Assembly (NCBI GenBank): GCA_918298275.1
Contig: CAKJZO010000017.1
Location: 1-42,824, forward strand
Source of the DNA: Spirochaetota bacterium
Lineage (GTDB): Bacteria; Spirochaetota; Spirochaetia; Sphaerochaetales; Sphaerochaetaceae
DNA length: 42,824 nucleotides
Reading direction: 5' to 3'
Shown here in pieces: positions 1 through 8,063 of this stretch (its first letter is position 1; every line of letters starts with the position of its first letter). The translations under genes and the position numbers were made by a program. The notes under the pieces were generated by a model. That model was not told the origin of the DNA and ran no database searches. It saw only the letters and a list, made by a program, of their open reading frames with translations.

Positions 1-23
1 GGCTCTCGCAATATTTTGGTGGG
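1..23 (+). repeat. left terminal inverted repeat of the ISL3 element
   Basis: The reverse complement of bases 1-23 aligns without gaps to 1497-1519, with 15 of 23 identical. The longest shared run is CCCACCA at the inner edge. Confidence 0.6.
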
Positions 24-39
24 ATTTTTTAAAATAAAA

Positions 40-101
40 AAGTGGTTTTTCCTTTATAATTTTTGTCACCACAACAAAATCCTAAAGGAGAGAAACCACT
101 T
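40..101 (+). promoter_or_regulatory. transposase promoter -10 and anti-readthrough hairpin
   Basis: A perfect TATAAT lies at 55-60 and no good -35 is visible. AAGTGGTTT (40-48) is complementary to AAACCACTT (93-101), and pairing can extend into the Shine-Dalgarno AAAGGAG at 84-90. A transcript starting just after the -10 lacks the left arm and would stay open. A transcript reading in from outside would contain both arms and could hide the ribosome binding site. That mechanism is known for other insertion sequences such as IS10 and IS50; here it is inferred from the sequence only. Confidence 0.5.
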
Positions 102-103
102 CC

Positions 104-1516
104 ATGGATCAGTATATCAGAACCCCACTTTATTTGCCACATTTAAAGGTCAGAACAGAAGCCACAAACCTATTCATCAATGATGTCCCAAGTTACTTAA
201 TCCACGGGGATCTGGATGAACCGAACTACCGTCATTGTCCTTACTGTCACGGCAGCACGATGCATCTGAACGGAAGGAGAACCGTCAGACTCAGACACAT
301 ATCCATCGGCAAATCAATAATTTACGTTGAAGTCACCTACAAGAGGTGGGAGTGCCAGGACTGCCACAAAGCTTTCAGACACAGGATTCCTTTCCGGGAA
401 AAGGGACACAACATCACAAGCACGTTCGCCAAGCAGATCGAACACTTCCTCTCCATCGGAGAGACTCCCACTCAGTGCTCCAGGAAACTGCACTACAACC
501 GCACGACTGTCCAGCATCTGGACAAGAAAAGAATTGGGAAGATTGCAAAGGACATGAAGCCGAGACATCAGAGCAGATTCATCTGTGTGGATGAGTTTCT
601 GCTGCACAAGGGCCATGAGTACGCCACAGTGGTGATCGACTATGAGACAGGAGAGTCTCTGTTCTGCACGCAGGGCAACACCTACGGTCAGATGATTGAG
701 TTCTTCCATTTCGTCGGACGACGCTTCATGGAAGGAGTGGTCGCAGTCTCAATGGACATGAACGCCTCCTATGCGAAAGCCTTCAGAGAACTGTGGCCCC
801 ACATCAGAATCGTCTATGACGGCTTCCACATGGTGAAGAACTACAACGACATGGTACTCACGGAAGTCCGTAGGGCTGAGCAGCGCAGAATCCTTGATGA
901 AATTGAAAGGGCAAGAATCAAAAAAGACTTGGACCTCATGAAGGAACTGAAACAGGAGATGAGGTTCTTCAAGAACAGCAGGTTTTTAATTCTAAGCAAC
1001 AGAAAGACATTGGAACTCAAGGACGCCTCTGCGGCAGAGCACAACAGGATCCTCTTCGAGAAGTATGAAAAACGAGGTCTCAAGCTCCCGATCGGGAAAC
1101 ACTACCGCAAGGGCAGAAGCATCGAAAGACTGCAGGAGGTCCTGTCCTCCAACGAAAAACTCCAGACCTGCTACACCCTCGGCGAGATGCTCAAATCATC
1201 TCTGTGGTGCCGTGACAGACAACAGTTCATCGACGGTTTCAGAATGTGGTTCTCAATGGCCAAGACTACAGGTTATGATGAACTGCAGAGATTCTCGAAC
1301 ATGATCAGGAGGCATTGGCCGGGAATCCTGAACAGGCTGGACATCCCGATCTCCAACGGCCCTCTGGAAGGTACCAACCTACTTATCAAGAACATCAGGA
1401 GACAGTCCTACGGAATCAGGGATGATGACTATTTCTTCCTCAAGATCTGGGAGGCAACAAGGAAACACCCCAAGTGCAGACAGGTGACCTGCTCTCCCCA
1501 CCAGTTTTCTGCATGA
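104..1516 (+). CDS. ISL3 family transposase
   Basis: This 470-residue DDE transposase should cut and rejoin the ends of the surrounding element. The N-terminus has a zinc-ribbon-like pair of cysteine motifs (CPYCHG near residue 46 and CQDCHK near 84), then a helix-turn-helix region, then the catalytic domain. Acidic candidates for the DDE triad lie in FICVDEF, in VSMDMNASY and in GPLEGTNL near the C-terminus; the last is a typical ISL3 signature. Length is normal for the family and no frameshift is seen, so the protein is probably active. AAAGGAG precedes the ATG by 13 bases, a somewhat long spacing that the hairpin may modulate. The last codons lie within the right inverted repeat. Confidence 0.93.
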   Translation: MDQYIRTPLYLPHLKVRTEATNLFINDVPSYLIHGDLDEPNYRHCPYCHGSTMHLNGRRTVRLRHISIGKSIIYVEVTYKRWECQDCHKAFRHRIPFREKGHNITSTFAKQIEHFLSIGETPTQCSRKLHYNRTTVQHLDKKRIGKIAKDMKPRHQSRFICVDEFLLHKGHEYATVVIDYETGESLFCTQGNTYGQMIEFFHFVGRRFMEGVVAVSMDMNASYAKAFRELWPHIRIVYDGFHMVKNYNDMVLTEVRRAEQRRILDEIERARIKKDLDLMKELKQEMRFFKNSRFLILSNRKTLELKDASAAEHNRILFEKYEKRGLKLPIGKHYRKGRSIERLQEVLSSNEKLQTCYTLGEMLKSSLWCRDRQQFIDGFRMWFSMAKTTGYDELQRFSNMIRRHWPGILNRLDIPISNGPLEGTNLLIKNIRRQSYGIRDDDYFFLKIWEATRKHPKCRQVTCSPHQFSA

Positions 1517-1519
1517 ACC
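1497..1519 (-). repeat. right terminal inverted repeat of the ISL3 element
   Basis: This pairs with bases 1-23 (15 of 23 identical). It contains the last codons and the TGA stop of the transposase at 1514-1516, so the gene runs into the IS end. Confidence 0.6.
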
Positions 1520-1520
1520 G

Positions 1521-1675
1521 GCTTTAGGTACTGGACTTGAAACGGAGCGTCAGGCAGAAGCCGAGCTGGCGCAGGGTTCTGCAGCGGAGGCGGCCTGAGC
1601 CGGACTACCGGTAGGCGAAGGCAAGTGTCCAGTTGGCCGCAAGGCGAAAAGGGAATCCGAAAGGGTTCCCTTTTT
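1521..1675 (+). ncRNA. candidate structured RNA downstream of the IS
   Basis: No credible ORF covers this GC-rich stretch, but it folds well by eye. ACTGGACTTG (1530-1539) pairs with CAAGTGTCCAGT (1622-1633), with one bulged base, closing a domain of about 100 nt. Inside are a GCAG-GGTT-CTGC hairpin (1571-1582) and a longer one in which GCCT (1593-1596) pairs with AGGC (1613-1616) around a CCGG-ACTA-CCGG core. A terminator follows at once. I could not match it to tmRNA, RNase P RNA, SRP RNA or 6S RNA. The 5' end may have been displaced by the IS. The strand is chosen from the terminator, which could also work on the other strand. Confidence 0.4.
1651..1675 (+). terminator. intrinsic terminator, probably bidirectional
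   Basis: GGGAATCC-GAAA-GGGTTCCC is an 8-bp stem (one G-T pair) with a GNRA-type tetraloop, followed by TTTTT on the plus strand. On the minus strand the same stem is followed by TTTT, so it can also end the ABC transporter operon that runs in from the right. Confidence 0.8.
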
Positions 1676-1741
1676 GCATTGTTAGGGTTGGACGATGACG
1701 GACCACAATTGGAGACAAATATCACGATAAAAGAGAAAAAA

Positions 1742-2527
1742 TCAGTGGATATCCTTTCTGCCGTATTCGATGTATGCAGCGCAGACACCGACAAGGCCGA
1801 TGGCCATACCAATGCAGATCTTGACTGCATCGAGGCTCAGGTCGGAAACAACTGCAGAGCTATCGCAATAACCGAACGGTGTGATGTACTTGAGGAACGA
1901 AACGCTGTCCGTGATGTTTGCCATTATGTTCAGGAAATACATCAATATCGCAATGCCGAGACCTATTCCCAGGCTCGAACGTCGGATGAAGGCGGAAACT
2001 CCGAAGCAGATTCCGGCAAGCTCGATCTGCATAAGAAGGTATGCCAGGTGGAGAAGAATCATCTCCTTCCACGGAATGCTCTCACCTATCGCAGCCATTG
2101 ATCCGATGGAAACGAGGAACACCGCTGCATTCATCAGGATCACCTGGATGAGGACGGCCAAAATCTTCTCGGTGATTATGCGGAACCTTCCAACCGGATG
2201 GGTCAGCAGGAACTCAGCGGTCCTCTCCTTCTCTTCCTTGCTGAGGATCGATACCGCACAGAGCGATGCGAAGAATGCACCTCCGAGACCCAGGACGTTG
2301 CCGCACTCTATGGCATAGTATCCGACAAGGGTTCCGAAATTGAGTTTGTCCATCCCGAACGCCGCAGTGAACGCCCCCATGGAAGAGAACATTTCGCTGA
2401 TTGTATCCATCTCCTTCTTCATCTCGGGGAAAAGGAAGATGCATATGCCGAGAAGAAGGCTCAGGGAGCAGAGCCAGATCAGAAAGGATTTTCTGCCCAG
2501 TCTGAGTTCATGTCTTGCAATCGTCAT
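1742..2527 (-). CDS. ABC-2 type transporter permease
   Basis: This 261-residue integral membrane protein has about six hydrophobic helices: one near the N-terminus (after the RHELRLGRKSF start), one around residues 75-95, two between 115 and 175, one around 180-200 and one near the C-terminus. Between helices 2 and 3 it has the KEEKERTAEFLLTHPV segment typical of ABC-2 permeases that face their ATPase. It is the membrane half of an exporter with the ATPase just upstream; the two reading frames share four bases (ATGA), which implies translational coupling. The substrate cannot be told. The family includes antibiotic, lipid and polysaccharide exporters. Confidence 0.85.
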   Translation of the reverse strand: MTIARHELRLGRKSFLIWLCSLSLLLGICIFLFPEMKKEMDTISEMFSSMGAFTAAFGMDKLNFGTLVGYYAIECGNVLGLGGAFFASLCAVSILSKEEKERTAEFLLTHPVGRFRIITEKILAVLIQVILMNAAVFLVSIGSMAAIGESIPWKEMILLHLAYLLMQIELAGICFGVSAFIRRSSLGIGLGIAILMYFLNIMANITDSVSFLKYITPFGYCDSSAVVSDLSLDAVKICIGMAIGLVGVCAAYIEYGRKDIH

Positions 2528-3402
2528 GACTCGTCACCCCCTTTCCCGTAGTAATGCAGGAAGATTTCCTCCAGATCCGGTTCCGAAACGCTCAGGTCCG
2601 AAACATTGCCCTGGGCAAGCTTATTCAAAAGCAGGTTCATGTCTCCGCTGAAAAGGAAAGATGTTGTGCTTCCCTCCTTCAGATCCCTGATTCCCTCAAG
2701 GCCGCCGAGGTCCACCTGCCCGGTCACGGAAATGCGCTTGGCATTGCTGTTTCCCAAAGCGTCCACACTGTCGCAGGCGATGATGCGCCCTTCGCGGATT
2801 ACTGCTGCACGGCAGCAGTTATGCTGTACCTCGGTCAGGATGTGGCTTGAAAGGAACACTGTCGCACCCCGGCTGTTTCGCTCCCGGATTATCTCGAAGA
2901 ACTCGCGCTGCATCAGCGGATCCAGACCTCCGGTGGGCTCGTCAAGAATCAGGAGCGAGGGTTTGCTCTGCAGAGCGCAGACAATGGCTACCTTCTTGCG
3001 GTTGCCGAACGAAAGCTCATCGACCTTGCGTGACGTATCCAGCTGAAGCCGTTGGCAGAGAATATCCGCCTCCCTGCTGCAGTCCATGCCGCGCAGATCA
3101 GCGGAAAGCTTCAGGATATCCTTGACCTTCATGCCGGCGTAGAACACGGCTTCAGACGGAAGATAGCCTGTTTCCTTCAGGATGGCTGTTTTTTCAGCAA
3201 CGATATCCTTTCCCAGGACACTGGCAGTTCCAGAGGACGGGGAAATCAGGCCCAGAAGGGTTCTGATCGTAGTGGACTTTCCGGCTCCGTTCGGTCCTAT
3301 GAAACCGAAGCATTCCCCTTCCTCGACACAAAGGTTAAGCCCGATTATTCCTCGGGCTTTACCGTAGTACTTTGTAAGTTCAGTGGTCTTTATTGCTTCC
3401 AT
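2524..3402 (-). CDS. ABC transporter ATP-binding protein
   Basis: This 292-residue nucleotide-binding subunit powers the adjacent ABC-2 permease. Walker A is GPNGAGKST (residues about 36-44), the signature is LSFGNRKKV in place of canonical LSGGQ, and Walker B plus D-loop is LLILDEPTGGLDP, followed by the switch His in LSSHIL. The C-terminal extension of about 80 residues is usual in the CcmA/DrrA-like exporter ATPases. The ATG follows the flavodiiron stop codon by three bases with no clear ribosome binding site, so translation is probably coupled to the gene upstream. The altered signature (SFGNRK) is common in this subfamily and need not mean loss of function. Confidence 0.9.
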   Translation of the reverse strand: MEAIKTTELTKYYGKARGIIGLNLCVEEGECFGFIGPNGAGKSTTIRTLLGLISPSSGTASVLGKDIVAEKTAILKETGYLPSEAVFYAGMKVKDILKLSADLRGMDCSREADILCQRLQLDTSRKVDELSFGNRKKVAIVCALQSKPSLLILDEPTGGLDPLMQREFFEIIRERNSRGATVFLSSHILTEVQHNCCRAAVIREGRIIACDSVDALGNSNAKRISVTGQVDLGGLEGIRDLKEGSTTSFLFSGDMNLLLNKLAQGNVSDLSVSEPDLEEIFLHYYGKGGDES

Positions 3403-3405
3403 GTT

Positions 3406-5202
3406 TTACTGGATCGGCTCGAAATCCGCAGCACCATGCTTGCAGAGCGGGCAGACGAAGTCTTCCGGAAGCTCCTCGCCTTCATGGACATAGCCGCAGA
3501 TCTTGCAAACCCAGCCCTTCTTTCCCTCTGTCTTGGGCTTAGGCTTCACGTTGGACTGGTAGTAGTTGTAGGTCATGGTCTCCTTGTCGCTCAGCACGCG
3601 TGCCTCGGTGACGGTGCAGATGAACATTCCGTGGGTATCCAGATCCACATAGCGCTCGACCTTCAGGCTCATCATGGCGTTGATGTACTTGGACAAAAAG
3701 CGCAGTCCGTTGTCGGAACGGAGATCCTCGAAATCCGAACCCTCGAACTTATCCACATTGCGGCCGCTCTGGAAGCCGAAGCGCTCGAACACGGAGAACG
3801 GAGCTTCAACGGAGAGGCAGTTCAGGTTCATCACTCCGTTCTGCTGAACGACGTGGAATGTGTAGTTCTGCTTGTTGATGCACACTGCAATCCTGTTGGG
3901 TGAATTGGTCACCTGCGAGACGGTGTTCACTATCATGCCGTTGTCGCGTCTTCCGTCGTTGGATGTGATGACGTAGAGACCGTATCCGATCTTGAACAGG
4001 GCGCTCATGTCGTTCTTGTTTGCAGTCTCCTCCTGGCGGGCCATGTAGTCCTTGCAGAGTTCGGCTGCAAGGGCATCGATCTGGGCCTTGCTCTCATCAT
4101 TGAGTGCGCTCTTGATGTGCACGGTGGTCTGGGCAAAGGTTATGTTCTTGGAATTTGCAAGAAGACCTGTCATGACCTTGGCGGCCTGAGGAGCCCAGGA
4201 GCCGTTCTCGATGATTGCAACGGTTCTGTTCTGGTAGTTGCGCTCGGTCAGATGCTCGATGAAGGTGCGCATGAACGGGAAGACATCTGCATTGTATGTC
4301 GTGGATGCAAGAACCAGGCGCCCGTAGCGGAAGGCATCTTCCACGGCCTCGGCCATGTCATCGCGGGCAAGGTCGGTGACGACCACCTTCGGGCATCCGT
4401 CGGCCTTCAGCTTCTGCTCGAGCAGTTCGACTGCCTTCTTCGTGTTGCCGTAGACCGATGTGTAGGCGATCATGATGCCCTCGCTCTCCACTCCGTAGGA
4501 AGACCAGATGTTGTAGAGATTCAGGTAGTAACCGAGGTTCTCCGAGAGGACGGGTCCGTGAAGCGGACAGATGATCGAGATATCCAGGCCGGCTGCCTTC
4601 TTCAGGACATTCTGCACCTGAACGCCGTACTTTCCGACAATGCCGAAGTAGTATCTGCGAGCCTCGCAAGCCCAGTCCTCGTCTGCATCGAGGGCTCCGA
4701 ACTTGCCGAAACCGTCGGCGGAGAACAGGACCTTGTCCGTGCTGTCGTATGTCATCACGACCTCGGGCCAGTGCACCATCGGGGCTGTGACGAAATTCAG
4801 GATGTGCTTTCCGAGTTCGAGCTTGCTGCCCTCGCCCACCTCGATACGGCAGGAGGCATAATCGTCCCCGAGGAAATTTTTCATCATCGGGAAAGCCTTT
4901 GACGATGCCACTACGGTCGTGCCGGGATAGGTCTTCATGAAGTTGGCGATGTTTGCCGAGTGGTCGGGCTCCATGTGCTGGACCACTAGGTAGTCGGGCT
5001 TGCGGTTTCCCAGTGCCTTCTGGATGTTGTCCAGCCACTGGTGCGTGAAACGCCTGTCGACAGTGTCCATCACGGCAATCTTCTCGTCCATGATGATGTA
5101 CGAATTGTATGCCATTCCGTTCGGAACCACGTACTGGCCCTCGAAAAGATCGATTTCGTGATCATTTACGCCGACGTAGATGATATCGTCTGTAATCTTC
5201 AT
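3406..5202 (-). CDS. flavodiiron protein with flavin-reductase and rubredoxin domains
   Basis: This 598-residue soluble enzyme is expected to reduce O2 to water (or NO to N2O) and so protect an anaerobe. Residues about 1-240 form the metallo-beta-lactamase-like diiron domain with all usual ligands present: H76, E78, D80, H81, H144, D163 and H215. Residues about 243-390 are a flavodoxin domain (TSVYGNTKKA phosphate loop). Residues about 400-545 resemble the NAD(P)H:flavin oxidoreductase family, and 550-598 are a rubredoxin with CKICGY and CPLCK. E. coli NorV lacks the flavin-reductase module and cyanobacterial Flv proteins lack the rubredoxin. The single chain may therefore carry electrons from NAD(P)H to the diiron site. 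CAGGAG precedes the ATG. Confidence 0.93.
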   Translation of the reverse strand: MKITDDIIYVGVNDHEIDLFEGQYVVPNGMAYNSYIIMDEKIAVMDTVDRRFTHQWLDNIQKALGNRKPDYLVVQHMEPDHSANIANFMKTYPGTTVVASSKAFPMMKNFLGDDYASCRIEVGEGSKLELGKHILNFVTAPMVHWPEVVMTYDSTDKVLFSADGFGKFGALDADEDWACEARRYYFGIVGKYGVQVQNVLKKAAGLDISIICPLHGPVLSENLGYYLNLYNIWSSYGVESEGIMIAYTSVYGNTKKAVELLEQKLKADGCPKVVVTDLARDDMAEAVEDAFRYGRLVLASTTYNADVFPFMRTFIEHLTERNYQNRTVAIIENGSWAPQAAKVMTGLLANSKNITFAQTTVHIKSALNDESKAQIDALAAELCKDYMARQEETANKNDMSALFKIGYGLYVITSNDGRRDNGMIVNTVSQVTNSPNRIAVCINKQNYTFHVVQQNGVMNLNCLSVEAPFSVFERFGFQSGRNVDKFEGSDFEDLRSDNGLRFLSKYINAMMSLKVERYVDLDTHGMFICTVTEARVLSDKETMTYNYYQSNVKPKPKTEGKKGWVCKICGYVHEGEELPEDFVCPLCKHGAADFEPIQ

Positions 5203-5266
5203 TTTCTGCTCCTGTTTTTCCTAGTATGCTTAATATATCACAAAGGATGAATTATCTGCCAACCAA

Positions 5267-5488
5267 TCAGTAAAAGACTTCGATGTCGCCGGTTATTCCG
5301 TATCGGGTCCTGAAGGCATCGAGGTCCTTGTCGGATGAAATCAGCATTATCTCGGTGAAAGCGCCTGTTTCCCTGCTTCTGAAGCCTGCAACCTTCTCAC
5401 CCGTGCAGATGCTGCTGCGGATTGCGGGATAGCTCCTTTCGCTGTCATAGGTTTCGTGTCTTGTTTCCTTTCTTCGCTTGAACAACAT
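5267..5488 (-). CDS. small conserved protein of unknown function
   Basis: A 73-residue basic-to-acidic soluble protein beginning MLFKRRKE. I chose this start over an ATG nine codons upstream because GGAAAGGAAAG lies just before it and nothing like a ribosome binding site precedes the longer form (which would end at 5515). It contains a SSICTGEKVAGFRSRETG block followed by a Glu/Asp-rich segment. I recall similar short proteins in anaerobic Firmicutes, sometimes named aspartate dehydrogenase without clear reason. It has no membrane segment and a single Cys. It lies 64 bases upstream of the flavodiiron gene on the same strand and could share its transcript. The function is unknown. Confidence 0.6.
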   Translation of the reverse strand: MLFKRRKETRHETYDSERSYPAIRSSICTGEKVAGFRSRETGAFTEIMLISSDKDLDAFRTRYGITGDIEVFY

Positions 5489-5666
5489 GACGGCTTTCCT
5501 TTCCGATATCTGCATTCTATCACATCGTAGGCTCTTTTTTCGTGAATAGTTGGTTTTTGGATTTCTCGGACCTCATTCCGCTCAGGCAGTTATAATTACT
5601 AAAATTTCATAGCTTTCTTCGAAAAGGAAATGCAATAACCGTCACTGTTGTAGTATGATGTGGGTC

Positions 5667-7112
5667 ATGAAGAACAGAAACCTTTCAATCAGAATCATCG
5701 CTGCGGCTCTTGCAGTTCTCATTGCATTGTCCGCAATGGCATGTAAGCAGGAACCTGCTCCGGTCGAGCCGGTTGCGGATGAGATTACATTCTCGAGCGA
5801 AATCGATGTCATGACCACAGGCCAGAAGGCCACTGTCGAGAACATCTACAAGACGGATTTTTTCCGCAAGGATGCATGTACGTTCGACAAGGACCTTGCC
5901 CTGCTCTCCTGCACCCTGGCTGCATCCACGAAGCGCGACAATGTCATCAAGTCGTTCAACGCCATGTGTTTCGATACCATTTATCAGCACTGGAACGATG
6001 ACACCGACATTTTCGGATGCTCCTATGTCTTCGGACACAGGAAGGTCGATGACTATGAGCTGATTGCAGTCTATATGAACTGGATCGACTACGATGTCGA
6101 GTGGGCGGGCAATCTGACCATCGGCGAGGATACCGAATGCGACGGAAACCACAAAGGCTTCCATCTTGCAGCCGAAAAGGCCTATGCGGCACTCAAGCAG
6201 TATGTCGAAACCAACTTCAAGGACAGGAACCTCAAGATCTGGGTCACCGGTTATTCACGTGCCGCGGCACTGGCTGATGTCCTTGCCTACGATATCATCG
6301 ACAAGAACGAGCTGAAGATAAAGCAGAGCGATCTGTTTGCTTATTCGTTCGAATCTGCCGGTCCGATTCTTGAAACGAACAGCAAGGAGTATCAGTGCAT
6401 CCACAATATCGTGGTCGAGGCTGATCTGCTTGCAGGTATTGTTCCGGCTTCCTACGGACTTGTCCGTCCCGGTGTCGACATTGTCCTGGACGCTACTCCC
6501 GAGACCGTCAACGAGGCTCTCCATCAGATCATCGGCGAAGAAATATCCATGCCCGTCTTCACTCCGGGTGAAGACTACCCGAATCCGGCTGGTTTCCTGG
6601 ATTACTTCCTGACACAGATCCTGTGCGAATGCGATGAGCATCAGGAGGGTTATGAAGGGATTGTCCCGAGTCTTCAGAGCAGAGAAAGATTCTGCTCAAG
6701 CGTCCAGGAAAAGCTGACCTATCTTCTGGAAGTCCTCATGAAGAGCAACAGAACCGGACTCAACGCTCTGACTGCATACGGAAAGCAGAAAGTCACGGAT
6801 CCCAAAACCGAAGAGGTTGATTATATGGCAGCACTGTCATTGGTCGGCACCTGGACAGATACCGACGGGTTCTATAACGGAGATGAGACCACAAAGGGTC
6901 TTAAGCAGATTCTCGATGAATGCAGCATAACCTATGACGATGCAAAGCTGAAGAATGCCTGCGACCTACTGCACGGATTGTTAAAAAACGATATGCTCTT
7001 CGCCGGCGCAGCGAATTTTGCCGTGAATGAGGGATTGAAGAACAACCTCCTGTACTGCGTCAGCTGCCACTATCCGGAGGTATTCTACTCTCTTCTGAAG
7101 ACCTATCAGTAA
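5667..7112 (+). CDS. lipoprotein with class 3 lipase-like domain
   Basis: A 481-residue exported lipoprotein. The signal peptide ends in LSAMAC, making Cys26 the lipidation site. The fold suggestion comes from VTGYSRAAA at residues 193-201, a Gly-X-Ser-X-Ala nucleophile elbow (S197) like that of class 3 lipases, preceded by a run of acidic and aromatic residues. The catalytic Asp and His cannot be assigned by eye. I chose the ATG at 5667, not the ATG pair at 5655, because the latter lies inside a TATGAT that could itself be the -10 box. No Shine-Dalgarno sequence is visible for either. The substrate is unknown. The 3' end overlaps the convergent esterase gene by seven bases. Confidence 0.7.
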   Translation: MKNRNLSIRIIAAALAVLIALSAMACKQEPAPVEPVADEITFSSEIDVMTTGQKATVENIYKTDFFRKDACTFDKDLALLSCTLAASTKRDNVIKSFNAMCFDTIYQHWNDDTDIFGCSYVFGHRKVDDYELIAVYMNWIDYDVEWAGNLTIGEDTECDGNHKGFHLAAEKAYAALKQYVETNFKDRNLKIWVTGYSRAAALADVLAYDIIDKNELKIKQSDLFAYSFESAGPILETNSKEYQCIHNIVVEADLLAGIVPASYGLVRPGVDIVLDATPETVNEALHQIIGEEISMPVFTPGEDYPNPAGFLDYFLTQILCECDEHQEGYEGIVPSLQSRERFCSSVQEKLTYLLEVLMKSNRTGLNALTAYGKQKVTDPKTEEVDYMAALSLVGTWTDTDGFYNGDETTKGLKQILDECSITYDDAKLKNACDLLHGLLKNDMLFAGAANFAVNEGLKNNLLYCVSCHYPEVFYSLLKTYQ

Positions 7113-7993
7113 TTTGTTTCGATATGCAGGGAAACCTGCTCCCCGAACAGATGCCCCAACCTGATCATGGACGGGGCATCGTAGTGAGCAGGATCCGAGG
7201 CGGACACCTTGAGGCCGTAGTAGTTCGAGTTGATGAACACACAGCGGCCGAGAGAGCAGTCCGCCTTTTTCTTTTCGTTGTTGACGCGGGCATAATATGT
7301 CCAGGATGTCGAGATTCCGGCATCCAGGAAGAAGAAGTTGCCATAGCGTTCGCGAAGAGTGTTGACCATGGTTTTCTGGTTGTTCCCGTAATGCCTTGTA
7401 GTAGATATGAAGCAGGCATCGGACTCACCCTGCATCCAGCAGAAGGCTACGACCTCGGGGTCCAGACCCTGATTGCGAAGTGTTTCCAGCCCATTGTCGA
7501 TTGCCTGACATAGATCCCTGTACCCTGTTCTGCCCGGAAGGAACTTGTCTTTAAGGCCGGCACCGCTCCACGAGTATTTGATTATGTAGATTTTCTCTCC
7601 GGGATAGGATGAGGACAGTTCTTCCGCAAGCCCGACCTCCGGTCCGAAAAGCAGGCCTTCTGTATTATCGCCCCACCCCGTCGTCGTTTTGACAAAACCG
7701 TCGGAGTTGTGTCCGGAAACAGCGTTGGTCACACTGATCATGATATCCTCGAAACCCGAGCCGTACTTAGCGGTATCGGCCTCCGAAAGCGTATCTACCA
7801 ATGAAACTCCCGCTGCGTTGGACTGACCGGAAAGGATGATGACCTTGGCCTTGGATGACGGGATACCCACGACTTCGGTGGAGCCGGCGACCGGATCGGT
7901 GACGTCCTCTGGGAATAAATCGGCCCTGCAGGAGACAAAAAAGCAGACTGAAAGGAGGATTGAAATCAACGATATGACAACGTGCTTTCTCAT
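7106..7993 (-). CDS. SGNH/sialate O-acetylesterase-like lipoprotein
   Basis: A 295-residue predicted lipoprotein esterase. The signal peptide ends in FFVSC (Cys22). The SGNH-type blocks are LSGQSNAAG (nucleophile S58), FCWMQGESDA in the middle, and DPAHYDAP near the end with the Asp/His pair. The GQSN and QGESD motifs are those of the DUF303/sialate O-acetylesterase family, which removes acetyl groups from sugars. The start at 7993 is supported by AAAGGAG six bases before the ATG; a longer frame starts ten codons upstream without a site. It converges with the lipase-like lipoprotein, and the two genes overlap at their 3' ends. The substrate is unknown and may be plant or host glycan. Confidence 0.78.
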   Translation of the reverse strand: MRKHVVISLISILLSVCFFVSCRADLFPEDVTDPVAGSTEVVGIPSSKAKVIILSGQSNAAGVSLVDTLSEADTAKYGSGFEDIMISVTNAVSGHNSDGFVKTTTGWGDNTEGLLFGPEVGLAEELSSSYPGEKIYIIKYSWSGAGLKDKFLPGRTGYRDLCQAIDNGLETLRNQGLDPEVVAFCWMQGESDACFISTTRHYGNNQKTMVNTLRERYGNFFFLDAGISTSWTYYARVNNEKKKADCSLGRCVFINSNYYGLKVSASDPAHYDAPSMIRLGHLFGEQVSLHIETNY

Positions 7994-8063
7994 AGCTTGC
8001 TCCTTTACAAACGAGCCTTGCATTCAGCTCTTTTCAATAATAATATAGCATAGAGGAGAAAAT

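Larger units (their letters stand above)
1..1519 (+). mobile_element. ISL3-family insertion sequence, complete, 1519 bp
   Basis: The element has one transposase gene between imperfect terminal inverted repeats at 1-23 and 1497-1519. The left tip reads ggctct; ISL3-family tips commonly begin GGCTCT or GGG. The two 23-base ends match at 15 positions, best at the inner CCCACCA block and the outer tip. The right repeat overlaps the transposase stop codon. ISL3 elements normally make 8-bp target duplications, which cannot be tested here because the left flank lies outside the window. The element starting exactly at base 1 suggests a contig broken at a repeated IS copy (inference). Confidence 0.8.

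Noticed and set aside
3052-3903. A 283-codon plus-strand frame across the ABC ATPase and flavodiiron genes
   Set aside because: It is antisense to two genes with intact motifs and has no supporting signals.
5591-5596. Perfect TATAAT upstream of the lipase-like lipoprotein
   Set aside because: No acceptable -35 or extended -10 accompanies it, so it was not listed as a promoter, although it may be one.
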